DNA of 64,000 nucleotides from CAZYVU01 sp964651435 (lineage in GTDB: Bacteria; Desulfobacterota; Syntrophorhabdia; Syntrophorhabdales; CAYQXL01), in assembly GCA_964651435.1 (NCBI GenBank), contig CAZYVU010000009.1:1-64000 (forward strand), written 5' to 3'. A program made the position numbers and the translations under genes. Below are positions 25,617 through 34,244 of the stretch, in pieces (the stretch's first letter is position 1; each line of letters begins with the position of its first letter). The notes beneath the pieces were generated by a model. The model worked only from the letters and a program-made list of their open reading frames with translations. It ran no database searches and was not told the origin of the DNA.

Positions 25617-26747
25617 CTATTTCCTTTTTAGGGTAAACTCCGACTCAAGCCTGATCTTGGCAGGGGGCCTCGTCTCCTCCTGGGCCATTTCATCAATCTT
25701 GATCTTCAGGCGAAGATCATTTGCACTATCGGCGTGGGCAAGGGCGTTCTTGTAATCGATGCGACCCTCCTTGTATAGCCTGTAAAGATCCTGGTCGAAT
25801 GTGCGCATCCCCTCAAAATCGCCGAGTCCCATAGCCTCTTTCAGCGTCCCCACGGCACCCTTAAGAATAAGGTCTTTGACCCTCGGGGTATCAAGGAGAA
25901 TCTCAAAGGCCGCCACGCGCCGCCCATCCACGCCCGGCACGAGGCGCTGGGAGATAATGGCTTTAAGGTTAAGGGAAAGCTGCATGAATATCTGAAGGTG
26001 CCTTTCAACGGGAAAAAAATTAAGAATGCGCTCCATGGCCTGGTTGGCGTTGTTTGAGTGGAGCGTAGCGAGGCACAGGTGTCCCGTTTCGGCAAAGGTA
26101 ATGGCGTCGTCCATGGTCTCGGAGTCGCGTATCTCACCAATCAGAATCACGTCCGGCGCCTGACGGAGCATGTTTTTCAGAGCATTGAAGAAAGAATGGG
26201 TGTCAAAACCAACCTCCCTCTGGGTAACGATGCTCTTCTTGTGTTCGTGGACAAACTCTATGGGATCCTCAATCGTAACGATGTGGCCGTGCTGGTTCGT
26301 GTTTCTGTAATCGAGCATGGCGGCCAGGGTTGTCGATTTGCCGCTGCCCGTAGCACCCACGACGAGGACAAGGCCTCTCTTCGCCAGGACAATTTCCTTA
26401 AGGGTTTGGGGCAGTCCCAGGTCATCGATGGTCTGGATGTGCACCTTGATCTGTCGAAAAACGAGGCCCGTGCAGCCACGCTGCCGGAAAATATTCACCC
26501 TGAACCGTCCCAGCTCGGGATAATAAAGGGCCAGGTTCATTTCGTACTCTTGTTCGAATATCTTCCGTTGCCTCTCGTTCATAATGGACAGGGCCAGCGC
26601 CTGCGTCTCGTCGGCCGTCAGGAAAGGTTCTTCACTCTGAAAGGTAATACCCTCGATGCGAAAGACAGGGGGCAAACCCACAGTGAAATAGATGTCCGAA
26701 GCATCCTCGGAAATCATGTGTGCAAGATATTCCTTCAAGTCTTTCAT
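25617..26747 (-). CDS. pilU: PilT/PilU-family type IV pilus retraction ATPase (PilU-like)
   Basis: Hexameric secretion-superfamily ATPase. Walker A GATGSGKST, Asp box TIEDPIEFVHEHKKS, Walker B LIGEIRDSETM, His box TGHLCLATLHSNN. The N-terminal region (SEDASDIYFTVGLPP) and the long C-terminal tail after AMGLGDFEGMRTFDQDL match PilU better than PilT. PilU assists PilT-powered retraction in other bacteria. It starts four bases after the pilT stop. No other pil genes are in the window. Confidence 0.85.
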   Translation of the reverse strand: MKDLKEYLAHMISEDASDIYFTVGLPPVFRIEGITFQSEEPFLTADETQALALSIMNERQRKIFEQEYEMNLALYYPELGRFRVNIFRQRGCTGLVFRQIKVHIQTIDDLGLPQTLKEIVLAKRGLVLVVGATGSGKSTTLAAMLDYRNTNQHGHIVTIEDPIEFVHEHKKSIVTQREVGFDTHSFFNALKNMLRQAPDVILIGEIRDSETMDDAITFAETGHLCLATLHSNNANQAMERILNFFPVERHLQIFMQLSLNLKAIISQRLVPGVDGRRVAAFEILLDTPRVKDLILKGAVGTLKEAMGLGDFEGMRTFDQDLYRLYKEGRIDYKNALAHADSANDLRLKIKIDEMAQEETRPPAKIRLESEFTLKRK

Positions 26748-26751
26748 GACA

Positions 26752-27798
26752 TCACCTGATCATACCCTGCGCCGGAAGGTAGAATGCCACCTCCTCGCGG
26801 GTAACGAGACCCCTCGCCAGAAGATCGTTTACGGCCGCCTCCATGGTCATCATGCCCACCCCCTTGCTGGTCTGAAGGATAGATGCTATCTGCGCAATCT
26901 TGTTCTCTCTGATTAGGTTGCGCACAGCAGGGTTGGTAAGCATAATCTCAAAGGCCGGCACCCTACCCTTTCCATCCTTCCGTTTAAAGAGCGTCTGCGT
27001 TACCACCGCCTGGAGCGTATCCGAAAACATTGAGCGAACCTGATTCTGCTGGGCCGCCGGAAAGACATCGATAATCCTGTCAACGGCCTGCGCGGCCCCA
27101 CTGGTGTGGAGCGTCGCAAAGACCAGATGGCCCGTCTCGGCGGCCGTGATGGCAAGCCCCACCGTTTCGAGATCTCTCATCTCGCCCACGAGGATCACGT
27201 CCGGGTCTTCCCGAAGGGCGCTGCGCAGTGCGTTGGCAAAGCTCAGCGTTTGAAAGCCCAGCTCCCGTTGGTTGATGAGACAGTTCTTGGGCTGGTGCAC
27301 AAACTCGATAGGGTCCTCAACGGTAATGATATGGGCCTTGCGCGTCGTATTGATGAGGTCGATGACGGCCGCCAGCGTCGTTGACTTGCCGCAACCCGTA
27401 GGTCCGGTAATAAGCACCAACCCCTTTTCGAGTGCGGCGAAATCGGCAAAAACCTTCGGGAGTCTCAGCTCTTCAAAGGTCGGGATGCGGTTTGGAATAA
27501 CCCTGAAAACGGCTGCATCGCCCCGGTTTTGCTTGAAGACGTTTCCCCTGAAGCGGCCGTGCTCCCCTAATGAGAAGGAAAAATCGAGCTCGAAATGCTC
27601 CTCGAAAATTTTTCTCTGCTGGTCGTTCAGGATGTCGTAGATCATACGGTGCACATCGTCGGTCTCCATCTTTGGGATCTCGACCTTGCGCATCTCGCCG
27701 TGGATGCGTATGTACGGTTGCTCGCCCGCACTCACGTGTAAGTCCGAACCATCGTTTTGAACGGTGAAAATCAGTAGCTCCGCTATATCCACGGCCAA
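26752..27798 (-). CDS. pilT: Type IV pilus retraction ATPase PilT
   Basis: 348 residues, the usual PilT length. Motifs: GSDLHVSAGEQPYIRIHG, Walker A GPTGCGKST, VEDPIEFVHQPKNCLINQRELG, Walker B LVGEMRDLETV, His box TGHLVFATLHTSGAAQAVDRIIDVFP. It drives depolymerisation of the pilus from the cytoplasmic face of the inner membrane. Lies between scpB and the pilU-like gene, all in the same direction with gaps of a few bases. Confidence 0.93.
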   Translation of the reverse strand: MAVDIAELLIFTVQNDGSDLHVSAGEQPYIRIHGEMRKVEIPKMETDDVHRMIYDILNDQQRKIFEEHFELDFSFSLGEHGRFRGNVFKQNRGDAAVFRVIPNRIPTFEELRLPKVFADFAALEKGLVLITGPTGCGKSTTLAAVIDLINTTRKAHIITVEDPIEFVHQPKNCLINQRELGFQTLSFANALRSALREDPDVILVGEMRDLETVGLAITAAETGHLVFATLHTSGAAQAVDRIIDVFPAAQQNQVRSMFSDTLQAVVTQTLFKRKDGKGRVPAFEIMLTNPAVRNLIRENKIAQIASILQTSKGVGMMTMEAAVNDLLARGLVTREEVAFYLPAQGMIR

Positions 27799-27803
27799 CC
27801 TCC

Positions 27804-28325
27804 CTATTCATCAAAAACCTTGAGCTCCTTCAGCGTGGGCAGGTCCTTCGTGTCGTTAATACCGAAGACTTCAAGAAACCGCTTTGTGGTCCCGAAAAGC
27901 ATCTCCTGTCCGGGGCTTCCGTCGCGGCCGGCCATTTGTACGAGGCCCCTGTCGAGCAGTTGACGGATCGTGCGGCTCGAGTCCACGCCCCTTACCCTAT
28001 CGATATCCGCCTTTGTCACCGGCTGGCGGTAGGCTATGATGCCCAGCACCTCCAAGACGGCCCGCGTCAGACTGACGTCCCGCTCCTTTATGAAGCGCCC
28101 CACCCACGCCTTCATCTCCGGCCGTGTGCGCATCTGGTAGCCCCCGCCAACGGCAACGATCTCAATGGACCGGTCGGAGTAATTATACTCCCGAATAAGC
28201 TCCCCCAGTGTGACCTCAATCTCCTTTGCCGTGAATTCCTGCAGTCTTTTCTTGATTCGGGAGAGGCTTACGGGACGGGTGGACACAAAGAGAACGGCCT
28301 CAAGAATCTGTTTCAGGTCGCTCAT
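27804..28325 (-). CDS. scpB: Segregation and condensation protein B
   Basis: Winged-helix kleisin-interacting subunit of the SMC-ScpAB condensin. Signature VLEVLGIIAYRQPVTKADIDRVRGVDS and the C-terminal LFGTTKRFLEVFGI. 173 residues. ATG overlaps the miaA stop by four bases. The usual partner scpA is not adjacent, which is less common. Confidence 0.92.
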   Translation of the reverse strand: MSDLKQILEAVLFVSTRPVSLSRIKKRLQEFTAKEIEVTLGELIREYNYSDRSIEIVAVGGGYQMRTRPEMKAWVGRFIKERDVSLTRAVLEVLGIIAYRQPVTKADIDRVRGVDSSRTIRQLLDRGLVQMAGRDGSPGQEMLFGTTKRFLEVFGINDTKDLPTLKELKVFDE

Positions 28326-29242
28326 TTGAGGAATAACGCCACCTCGGCACGTATCGCCTCCATTTCATCCGGATAGACGAATAGACGCATGCCCCTCTCC
28401 TTCGAGAACCAGGTCATCTGGCGCTTGGCGTAGCGGCGGGTCTTCTTCTTGATCTCTTCCACCATAACTTCATAGCCCAAGCGCCCTTCAATGTAAAGCA
28501 CAATTTCCCGATACCCTATGCTGCCGAAAGGCTTTAGATCCCGATCCAACCCCTCACCCAGAAGGCCCCTCACCTCGTCGATCCATCCCCTCTCGAGCAT
28601 GGAATCCACACGCCTGTTGATCCTTTCATACAGAAGATTTCTCGGTGCCGCGAGACAGGCCACGAACGCGTCGTATCGCGCCTCTCTGAAGCCGTGGCTT
28701 TGCTCCCACTGAGACATGGGGCGTCCTGTCGTCCGGAAAACTTCCAGCGCCCTAACAATCCTGATGCCGTCCCGCACGCTCACCCTGGATGCGTATTCCG
28801 GGTCGACAGATCTAAGCTCCTCGTAGAGCCCCTTTGGGTCATCCCTAAACCGCCCTCTGAGCACTTCGCGCACCGACAGGTCGTCCGGGGCCTCAAAGAG
28901 GCCGTAAAGAAGGGCCCTCACATAAAGGCCCGTACCGCCTACAACTATTGGGGTCCTTCGTCTCCCGCCTATGTCCTCGATGGCCTTGCGCGCCCTTTCC
29001 TCGAACAGGGCGGCATTGAAGTGCTCCCACGGCTCCGCGACGTCGACGAGGTGATGGACGGCCTTCGCCCGGTCAGCCCCATCCGGCTTCGCCGTTCCTA
29101 TGTCGAATCCCCGGTACACCTGCATGGCGTCGGCATTAACGATTTCACCGTGAAAGCTGGCGGCCAGGGTTAGGGCCAGGTCCGACTTGCCCGTACAGGT
29201 GGGCCCAACAACGACGATAATCTTGGGGGACTTTGCTACCAT
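28322..29242 (-). CDS. miaA: tRNA dimethylallyltransferase MiaA
   Basis: Transfers the dimethylallyl group to A37 of tRNAs reading UNN codons. P-loop GPTCTGKSDLAL, NADAMQVYRGFDIGTAKP, GGTGLYVRALLYGLFEAP, and the C-terminal TRRYAKRQMTWF are all diagnostic; 306 residues. First gene of the miaA-scpB-pilT-pilU run. The 33-base gap to the divergent PBP gene carries TATAAT/TATAGT-like boxes on both strands. Confidence 0.95.
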   Translation of the reverse strand: MVAKSPKIIVVVGPTCTGKSDLALTLAASFHGEIVNADAMQVYRGFDIGTAKPDGADRAKAVHHLVDVAEPWEHFNAALFEERARKAIEDIGGRRRTPIVVGGTGLYVRALLYGLFEAPDDLSVREVLRGRFRDDPKGLYEELRSVDPEYASRVSVRDGIRIVRALEVFRTTGRPMSQWEQSHGFREARYDAFVACLAAPRNLLYERINRRVDSMLERGWIDEVRGLLGEGLDRDLKPFGSIGYREIVLYIEGRLGYEVMVEEIKKKTRRYAKRQMTWFSKERGMRLFVYPDEMEAIRAEVALFLK

Positions 29243-29261
29243 AGCCGATATCCGGTATAGT
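29233..29261 (+). promoter_or_regulatory. Promoter for the second class A PBP
   Basis: TTGCTA (29233-29238), 17-base spacer, TATAGT (29256-29261); a second TATAGT lies at 29264-29269. Transcription would begin within about 8 bases of ATG 29276, or exactly at it from the second box. There is no Shine-Dalgarno. Confidence 0.45.
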
Positions 29262-29275
29262 ATTATAGTATTCTC

Positions 29276-31132
29276 ATGTATTCTAAGGCCATCAAATTAG
29301 CCATTATCCTCGCCCTCTGCCCATCGCTCATGGGTATCGGTCTGGCATACTCGTTAGTCAACTACCTGGAAATACCGGACATTAAGAACCTGGAAACCTA
29401 TAAGCCCAAGTCGGCCACACGCCTTTACAGCGACGACGGAACACTTTTTGCAGAGCTCTACGTCGAAAAAAGGGTGCCTATCCCGATCACTCAGATGCCC
29501 CAACACCTGAAGGCGGCCTTCATCGCCATAGAGGATGTGCGGTTCTACGATCACTTCGGTGTTGACTTGAGGGGCATACTCCGGGCCGCCTACCGAAACA
29601 TCACGCGCAAGGGCATAACGGAGGGCGCTTCGACAATCACTCAGCAGCTCGCCCGAAACCTCTATCTTACCCACAAGAAGAGCTTCAAGCGAAAGGTCGA
29701 GGAAGCCGTTCTGGCGATACAGATCGAACGGACCTACTCCAAGGACGAGATTCTCAACCTCTATCTCAATCTTATTTATCTTGGAGAAGGCGCCTACGGT
29801 GTCGAGGCCGCCGCCTACACCTATTTTCACAAGAAGGCAAGTGAACTGACGCTCCCGGAGTCTGCCATGCTCGCCGCCCTTACAAAGTCGCCCTCAAGGC
29901 TTTCACCGTACAAGAATCCCAAGGCCGCTCTCGAACGGCGCAACACGGTCCTTCGTCGCATGTACGACGTTGGCTTTATCAGCCACGGTGATTATGCCTC
30001 AGCATCAAAAACGCCCATCAGCGTCGTGCCTTTCAGGGCATACGAAAAGAGGACCGGTTTCTTTACCGAATATGTCAAACAGGTGGTGGAAGATTACGTA
30101 AAGGAACCCCAGGAGGTATACACAACAGGTCTCAATATCCAGACGACCATGAATTTGAAGATGACTCAGGATGCATATGAGGCCATACAGAAAGGCCTGG
30201 ATCTTTACAAGAAGAGGCACCCCACCGCAACGGAGCTTCCCGAGGTAGCTGTTGTTGTCATGGATGTGAAGACGGCAGAAATTAAGGTTCTCATTGGAGG
30301 TACCGATTTCGGCCGTTCTCCCTTCAATAGGGCCGTTCAGGCAAAGCGTCAACCGGGCTCGGCATTCAAACCCATCATTTATCTCGCTGCCCTTGAGCAG
30401 GGTCTCATGCCGTCGACTATGCTGCGGGACAGCCCCATCTCCTTTGCCAACCCCTATTCCGGACAGTCCTGGGCACCAAAGAACTACAAAAACGAGTATC
30501 ACGGCAACGTGACAATGACCAAGGCCCTGGCCCTCTCACTGAATACGGCGACAGTAAGGCTCTTGGACCGCATCGGCGTCGAGAACGTCATCGAGCTGGC
30601 CAAGCGCCTTCACATAAATGCCAAGTTTGAACCGAACTTGTCCCTTGCCCTCGGCACGACTGAAATATCCCCTCTCGACCTCGCGTCGGCTTACGCCGTC
30701 TTTGCCAGGGGAGGGACCTACGTGCCGCCGGTGGCCGTAAAGGTCGTGACGACTACGGATGGAGAGGCGGTCTTCAGCGAGGAGGGCCAGGAAGAAAGGG
30801 TTGTATCCCCCGAACACGCGGCCATGCTCATCGATATGATGAAGGAGGTGATCCGTCAGGGAACGGGAAGAAGCGCCTCACACCTGCCCTTTCAGCTCGC
30901 CGGAAAGACCGGCACAACGGACGACTTCAAGGATGCGTGGTTTGTCGGTTTTTCGCCGGATCTCCTCTGCCTCGTGTGGACGGGATACGACAAACACAGC
31001 CTGTTGGGAAAAGGCGAGTCGGGAGCAACGGCCAGCCTGCCCATCTGGATAGAGCTGATGGCCAGGGCCCTCCCCTCCTACCCGTCATCCTCTTTCCCTT
31101 CGGAAGGGCAGACAGGTGCGAGACTGCAATAG
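29276..31132 (+). CDS. mrcA: Class A penicillin-binding protein, PBP1A type
   Basis: Bifunctional glycosyltransferase/transpeptidase of 618 residues. Membrane anchor at residues 7-30; GT51 domain with EDVRFYDHFGVD and GASTITQQLARN; transpeptidase with SAFKP, SLN and KTGTTDDFKDAWFVG. It has the shorter, classical PBP1A layout and differs clearly from the PBP at 13664-15814, so the organism has at least two class A enzymes. No ribosome binding site precedes ATG; the promoter suggests a near-leaderless message. Divergent from miaA. Confidence 0.93.
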   Translation: MYSKAIKLAIILALCPSLMGIGLAYSLVNYLEIPDIKNLETYKPKSATRLYSDDGTLFAELYVEKRVPIPITQMPQHLKAAFIAIEDVRFYDHFGVDLRGILRAAYRNITRKGITEGASTITQQLARNLYLTHKKSFKRKVEEAVLAIQIERTYSKDEILNLYLNLIYLGEGAYGVEAAAYTYFHKKASELTLPESAMLAALTKSPSRLSPYKNPKAALERRNTVLRRMYDVGFISHGDYASASKTPISVVPFRAYEKRTGFFTEYVKQVVEDYVKEPQEVYTTGLNIQTTMNLKMTQDAYEAIQKGLDLYKKRHPTATELPEVAVVVMDVKTAEIKVLIGGTDFGRSPFNRAVQAKRQPGSAFKPIIYLAALEQGLMPSTMLRDSPISFANPYSGQSWAPKNYKNEYHGNVTMTKALALSLNTATVRLLDRIGVENVIELAKRLHINAKFEPNLSLALGTTEISPLDLASAYAVFARGGTYVPPVAVKVVTTTDGEAVFSEEGQEERVVSPEHAAMLIDMMKEVIRQGTGRSASHLPFQLAGKTGTTDDFKDAWFVGFSPDLLCLVWTGYDKHSLLGKGESGATASLPIWIELMARALPSYPSSSFPSEGQTGARLQ

Positions 31133-31162
31133 CCGGTCAAGACACAACGGTTGTAACGCGAT

Positions 31163-31699
31163 CTATAGGTTCCTGCGAATGTAAGAAAGTATTTCCATCA
31201 GGTCGTCGAAGAGTGGGGCGTCCTCGCCCTCGTTCCACGGGTTTTTTAGCCCTGCCCTCACGATTCCTGCCGCCTTTGCCTTCTGCAGCGTGATGGGGCT
31301 GTCATCGACGACGGCCCAGACCTCAGGAAACAGCACCGTCTTGTCATGGCTGAGGTGTACGTCGTCATACGGCAGGCCGTGCCCCTCGAGCCAGCGCAAC
31401 GTAGGAACCATGGTTCCCTGCTCCCTGTGGCTGGCAATGATGATATGAAGGCCGCTTTCCTTAAGACCCTCAAGGAACTTCCGTGCGTCCGGATAGACAG
31501 GGAATCGGTCCTGCACCATGTGGAGGTCCCTAATAATCTCGTAGAGTCTCTTGGCGGGAAGAAAAGGCTTCCAGAAATCCCACGACCGCCACCGGTCAGG
31601 GGGTATGATATGGGTACCTGCCTTTTGGATCGCTTCGTAGAGGGCTGGGGCAAAGTCCCAGAGCGTGTTGTCGATATCGACAATGATCTTTCTGTCCAT
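31163..31699 (-). CDS. HAD-superfamily hydrolase, 5'-nucleotidase-like
   Basis: 178 residues. HAD motif I is DIDNTLWD (nucleophile and acid/base Asp), motif II is IIASHREQ, the motif III lysine is in LSHDKT, and motif IV is VVDDSP. The size and DIDNT motif resemble deoxyribonucleotidase-type HAD proteins (NT5C/YorS-like), so a nucleotide phosphatase is plausible but not proven. It lies 138 bases downstream of the CARF nuclease gene on the same strand; that gap holds nothing recognisable. Confidence 0.75.
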   Translation of the reverse strand: MDRKIIVDIDNTLWDFAPALYEAIQKAGTHIIPPDRWRSWDFWKPFLPAKRLYEIIRDLHMVQDRFPVYPDARKFLEGLKESGLHIIIASHREQGTMVPTLRWLEGHGLPYDDVHLSHDKTVLFPEVWAVVDDSPITLQKAKAAGIVRAGLKNPWNEGEDAPLFDDLMEILSYIRRNL

Positions 31700-31837
31700 T
31701 TTTTAGCACCTGAACGACAGGCACGGAGCCCGTTAACCGTCCCGGGAGAGACAAGACTACCCCAAAGGGGCCGACGCAGTCAAGCCGCAGGCAGGCGATG
31801 GGGGTGTTTCCCTGCCGGGATCGTGGGGACTCCTCTG

Positions 31838-32968
31838 TCATGCCACCCAGAGGCGCAACTGCTCCCTCAGGTTCTTGAGATCTTCTCCGGCGCTGTATTC
31901 GAGTCCGCTTGCCTTGAGGCGCCGTCGCTGTTGCTCCGTCAGCGGCCGGTAGGAAACGAGCATTCCCTTTCCGTAGAGGCCTCCGGCGGCCTCCCTGAGG
32001 CTTTCGAGCTTGTAGATCGTCTCCTCGTTGGCCTCCTCGCGATCGGGGCCGAGGAATCGCTTTGTCTTACATTCGACGAGATAGAGCTGATTATGGGCCG
32101 TAAAAACGACGTCATATTCGTTCCGGGTAGGCTTTGCCGCCTTCTGGTCCCATCTCACGCCCAGCCTCATGCGTATATCGGTAAGATGAAGTGATGCTGC
32201 AACACTGTAAACATATTCGTCGAGCCAATCTCCGGAGATGAACTCAGCGCTGTAGCGATCGGGAATGACAATGCGGCTATCCGACCGGCCCAAAAACTGC
32301 CCGTCCACCAGCAGACTCAGCAATTCCCCGAGCTCGGGCACATCAAGGTCCTGCAGCGGCAGCTCAACCTCCAGCGGAAAGGTTCGAGCGTGGCGCAATG
32401 GAGACACGAGCCGGTTCAGTTCCCCCACGGCGTGCTGAAACCGGCCGATCTCGTGGACGAGGCGCGTCAAGGTGGGCTCATTACCGGCCACCAGCAGCGG
32501 GTCGGTTCCGTCGGACAGGATTGTCTGGCCGTAAGCCTCAAGGTACGTCGGCACCTTGATGACACCCCGATAATCCACATCCCGGTGTTGTGGGGAAAGG
32601 ATCTGAATGACCCTCTCCGGGGTATCGACGTATATGATCTCCTTTTCCAGTTCCCGGAAGACCTCGAATGCGGCCAGAGCGACGATCTTCGTACCTGCGG
32701 TGACGTTCAAGACCACTTCGTGCCCCTCAAGGTCCGTGGCCACGGCGAGGCAGGTCTCCTTCACGGCGTCGAGGCGATAAGGCTCCACGGCCACGCGTTC
32801 CACCCCCATCCCCCAGCCCCTGATGAGGGACTCAAGCCGGTCGGCCTGGTGCTTCAGGTCCGGACTTACGAGAAGAATTACCTTATCCGGTCGCAGCTCC
32901 CCGATCCTCAGCGGAATCAGGTTTGGAATCGGCTGCGCCGATACGGGACAGACATGTACTCGCGCCAC
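31838..32968 (-). CDS. Card1/Can2-type CARF nuclease (DUF1887), without a nearby CRISPR locus
   Basis: Two-part protein resembling the cyclic-oligoadenylate-activated nucleases Card1 and Can2 of type III CRISPR systems. The N-terminal CARF half (residues about 1-140) has VSAQPIPNL, LVSPDLKHQADRL and NVTAGTKIVALAAFE near residue 85, where relatives have N-I/L-TGGTK. The C-terminal PD-(D/E)xK nuclease half has GDWLDEYVY, NEYDVVF near 281 and LVECKTK near 298, supplying the acidic pair and the ECK lysine. GTG at 32968 has GGGAGGAG upstream and begins VARVHVCPVSAQ like known members; a TTG at 33001 is an alternative. 376 residues. No cas10, csm/cmr or repeat array is in the window. Confidence 0.85.
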   Translation of the reverse strand: MARVHVCPVSAQPIPNLIPLRIGELRPDKVILLVSPDLKHQADRLESLIRGWGMGVERVAVEPYRLDAVKETCLAVATDLEGHEVVLNVTAGTKIVALAAFEVFRELEKEIIYVDTPERVIQILSPQHRDVDYRGVIKVPTYLEAYGQTILSDGTDPLLVAGNEPTLTRLVHEIGRFQHAVGELNRLVSPLRHARTFPLEVELPLQDLDVPELGELLSLLVDGQFLGRSDSRIVIPDRYSAEFISGDWLDEYVYSVAASLHLTDIRMRLGVRWDQKAAKPTRNEYDVVFTAHNQLYLVECKTKRFLGPDREEANEETIYKLESLREAAGGLYGKGMLVSYRPLTEQQRRRLKASGLEYSAGEDLKNLREQLRLWVA

Positions 32969-33062
32969 AACTCCTCCCGGGGTCACATCTTCAATTGTCA
33001 ATATCGTTGCCCATCAAGGCCTTAGAGCCTATACAAAGGCCTTGTGGATAAGCTTGGCAGCC

Positions 33063-34043
33063 TCAGATCACCGTTTCCATCTCCCGAAAAATGGGCTTCA
33101 AAAGCCTGTCCATGGCATATTTCTGATGCTCCTTCACGGCACACTGGAATTGGTACCAATCGGACTGCCGGTAACCGGGCCTCCATCTCCATTGGGCGGC
33201 AGCGGGCGGGGTCCCGTCGTCTGCCGTCGTCCCCCACCCTCCGGGACAAGACTCCGTCACAGCGTCGTCGAACCAGGCCTCCGATGAGTAATCACGAAAC
33301 CCGTTGATGAGCTGTATATACCTGCCCCGCCGCTCCTCTCCCATCATGTTGTCGTCATCCCGCTCGCCGAGGGCGCCTTTGAGATCCCGCACTAATCTCT
33401 CCATCTCCGTTGCCGGCGAGGTACCTCGGGAGAGAAAGTTGAGCAGATAGGCTGCGGCCTGGATGCATCGATGACGATTGTCGACGCGCTCATGGGACGA
33501 CAGAAGCCGTCTGTCGTGCCAGACAGCCGCCGGGTGGTCAGGCTTGTGACCCGCCTCGACGTGGCCCACATGAAACGGCGACAGGCTTACGAGGCTGTTG
33601 AAAACATCGGCCGCTCCCACGAAATTCTGGTGTGCAAAGGCATCGCTATAGGTGTGCGCAGCGATCCCGATGCGGCACGGGTTGCCCGTTTCCAGGGCCG
33701 CCAGCAGCAGAGCCCGGCTGTTCCGGCCGTTGGGAATGGTGTTAAGACGGTGCAGCTTGCCGTCCCGCCTTCCGGCCGTCGGCGACATGATATCCGTCCG
33801 ATCCCCGGGCATAAAATGAAAAACCGGGTGGATGCGCAGGAGGGCCGTCTGAGGGTTCAAAATGTCGTACGTCTGGCTTGCAAACGTCTCGAACTCACCC
33901 TCCTGGCCTTCGTTGACACGGTACACCGCCGTGTTTTCATCGGTGAGCTGCGACGCATAGGCAATCCGATACGCATCTTCAGGGCCGAACCCCGCCCTTT
34001 GTGCCACGATATAGGTGATATAGTAATGAAACTCTTTGTCCAT
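33063..34043 (-). CDS. DUF6765 family protein, possible zinc-dependent phospholipase C-like fold
   Basis: 326 residues beginning MDKEFHYYITYIVAQRAGFGPEDAYRIAYASQ, the hallmark start of DUF6765 proteins, followed by HPVFHFMPG, AAHTYSDAFAHQNFVG and the later VGHVEAGHKPDHP. The repeated His/Asp clusters resemble the trinuclear zinc site of phospholipase C/S1-P1-type helical enzymes (inference). No signal peptide or membrane helix. Function uncharacterised. It stands 60-95 bases upstream of the CARF nuclease on the same strand and may be co-transcribed with it. Confidence 0.65.
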   Translation of the reverse strand: MDKEFHYYITYIVAQRAGFGPEDAYRIAYASQLTDENTAVYRVNEGQEGEFETFASQTYDILNPQTALLRIHPVFHFMPGDRTDIMSPTAGRRDGKLHRLNTIPNGRNSRALLLAALETGNPCRIGIAAHTYSDAFAHQNFVGAADVFNSLVSLSPFHVGHVEAGHKPDHPAAVWHDRRLLSSHERVDNRHRCIQAAAYLLNFLSRGTSPATEMERLVRDLKGALGERDDDNMMGEERRGRYIQLINGFRDYSSEAWFDDAVTESCPGGWGTTADDGTPPAAAQWRWRPGYRQSDWYQFQCAVKEHQKYAMDRLLKPIFREMETVI

Positions 34044-34070
34044 AACAGCCCCTTTGGGTAGTCTCCCCTA

Positions 34071-34099
34071 ATTGTGCCCAAAGGACGCAGCCCTGTCAA
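34071..34099 (-). promoter_or_regulatory. Promoter of the DUF6765 gene (possibly including the CARF nuclease)
   Basis: Minus strand TTGACA (34099-34094), 17-base spacer, CACAAT (34076-34071). Predicted start near 34064, leader of about 20 bases containing AAAGGGG before ATG 34043. No separate promoter was recognised for the downstream CARF nuclease. Confidence 0.5.
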
Positions 34100-34156
34100 G
34101 GGCGTAGAGCAGTTTGGGCGCAGGCAGCAAAGCGACCATGCCTGCCCGGGCAATCA

Positions 34157-34214
34157 TTGATTTTTGGATCACCTTTCCTTAGAATGTGAAAGTTTGACAG
34201 ATGCTTGTGTCAAA
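34157..34214 (+). promoter_or_regulatory. HATPase gene promoter plus a perfect inverted repeat at its start site
   Basis: TTGATT (34157-34162), 17-base spacer, TAGAAT (34180-34185). Directly downstream TTTGACA (34193-34199) and TGTCAAA (34208-34214) form a perfect seven-base inverted repeat with an eight-base loop. The repeat begins at the predicted transcription start, suiting either a repressor operator or a 5' hairpin. The leader then runs to ATG 34245. Confidence 0.5.
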
Positions 34215-34244
34215 GAGGCCGCGACGAAACGGGAGGGCAGTCTG

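Noticed and set aside
31596..31841. 81-residue minus-strand frame between the CARF nuclease and HAD genes
   Set aside because: It runs out of frame into the HAD gene and has no ribosome binding site or family match.
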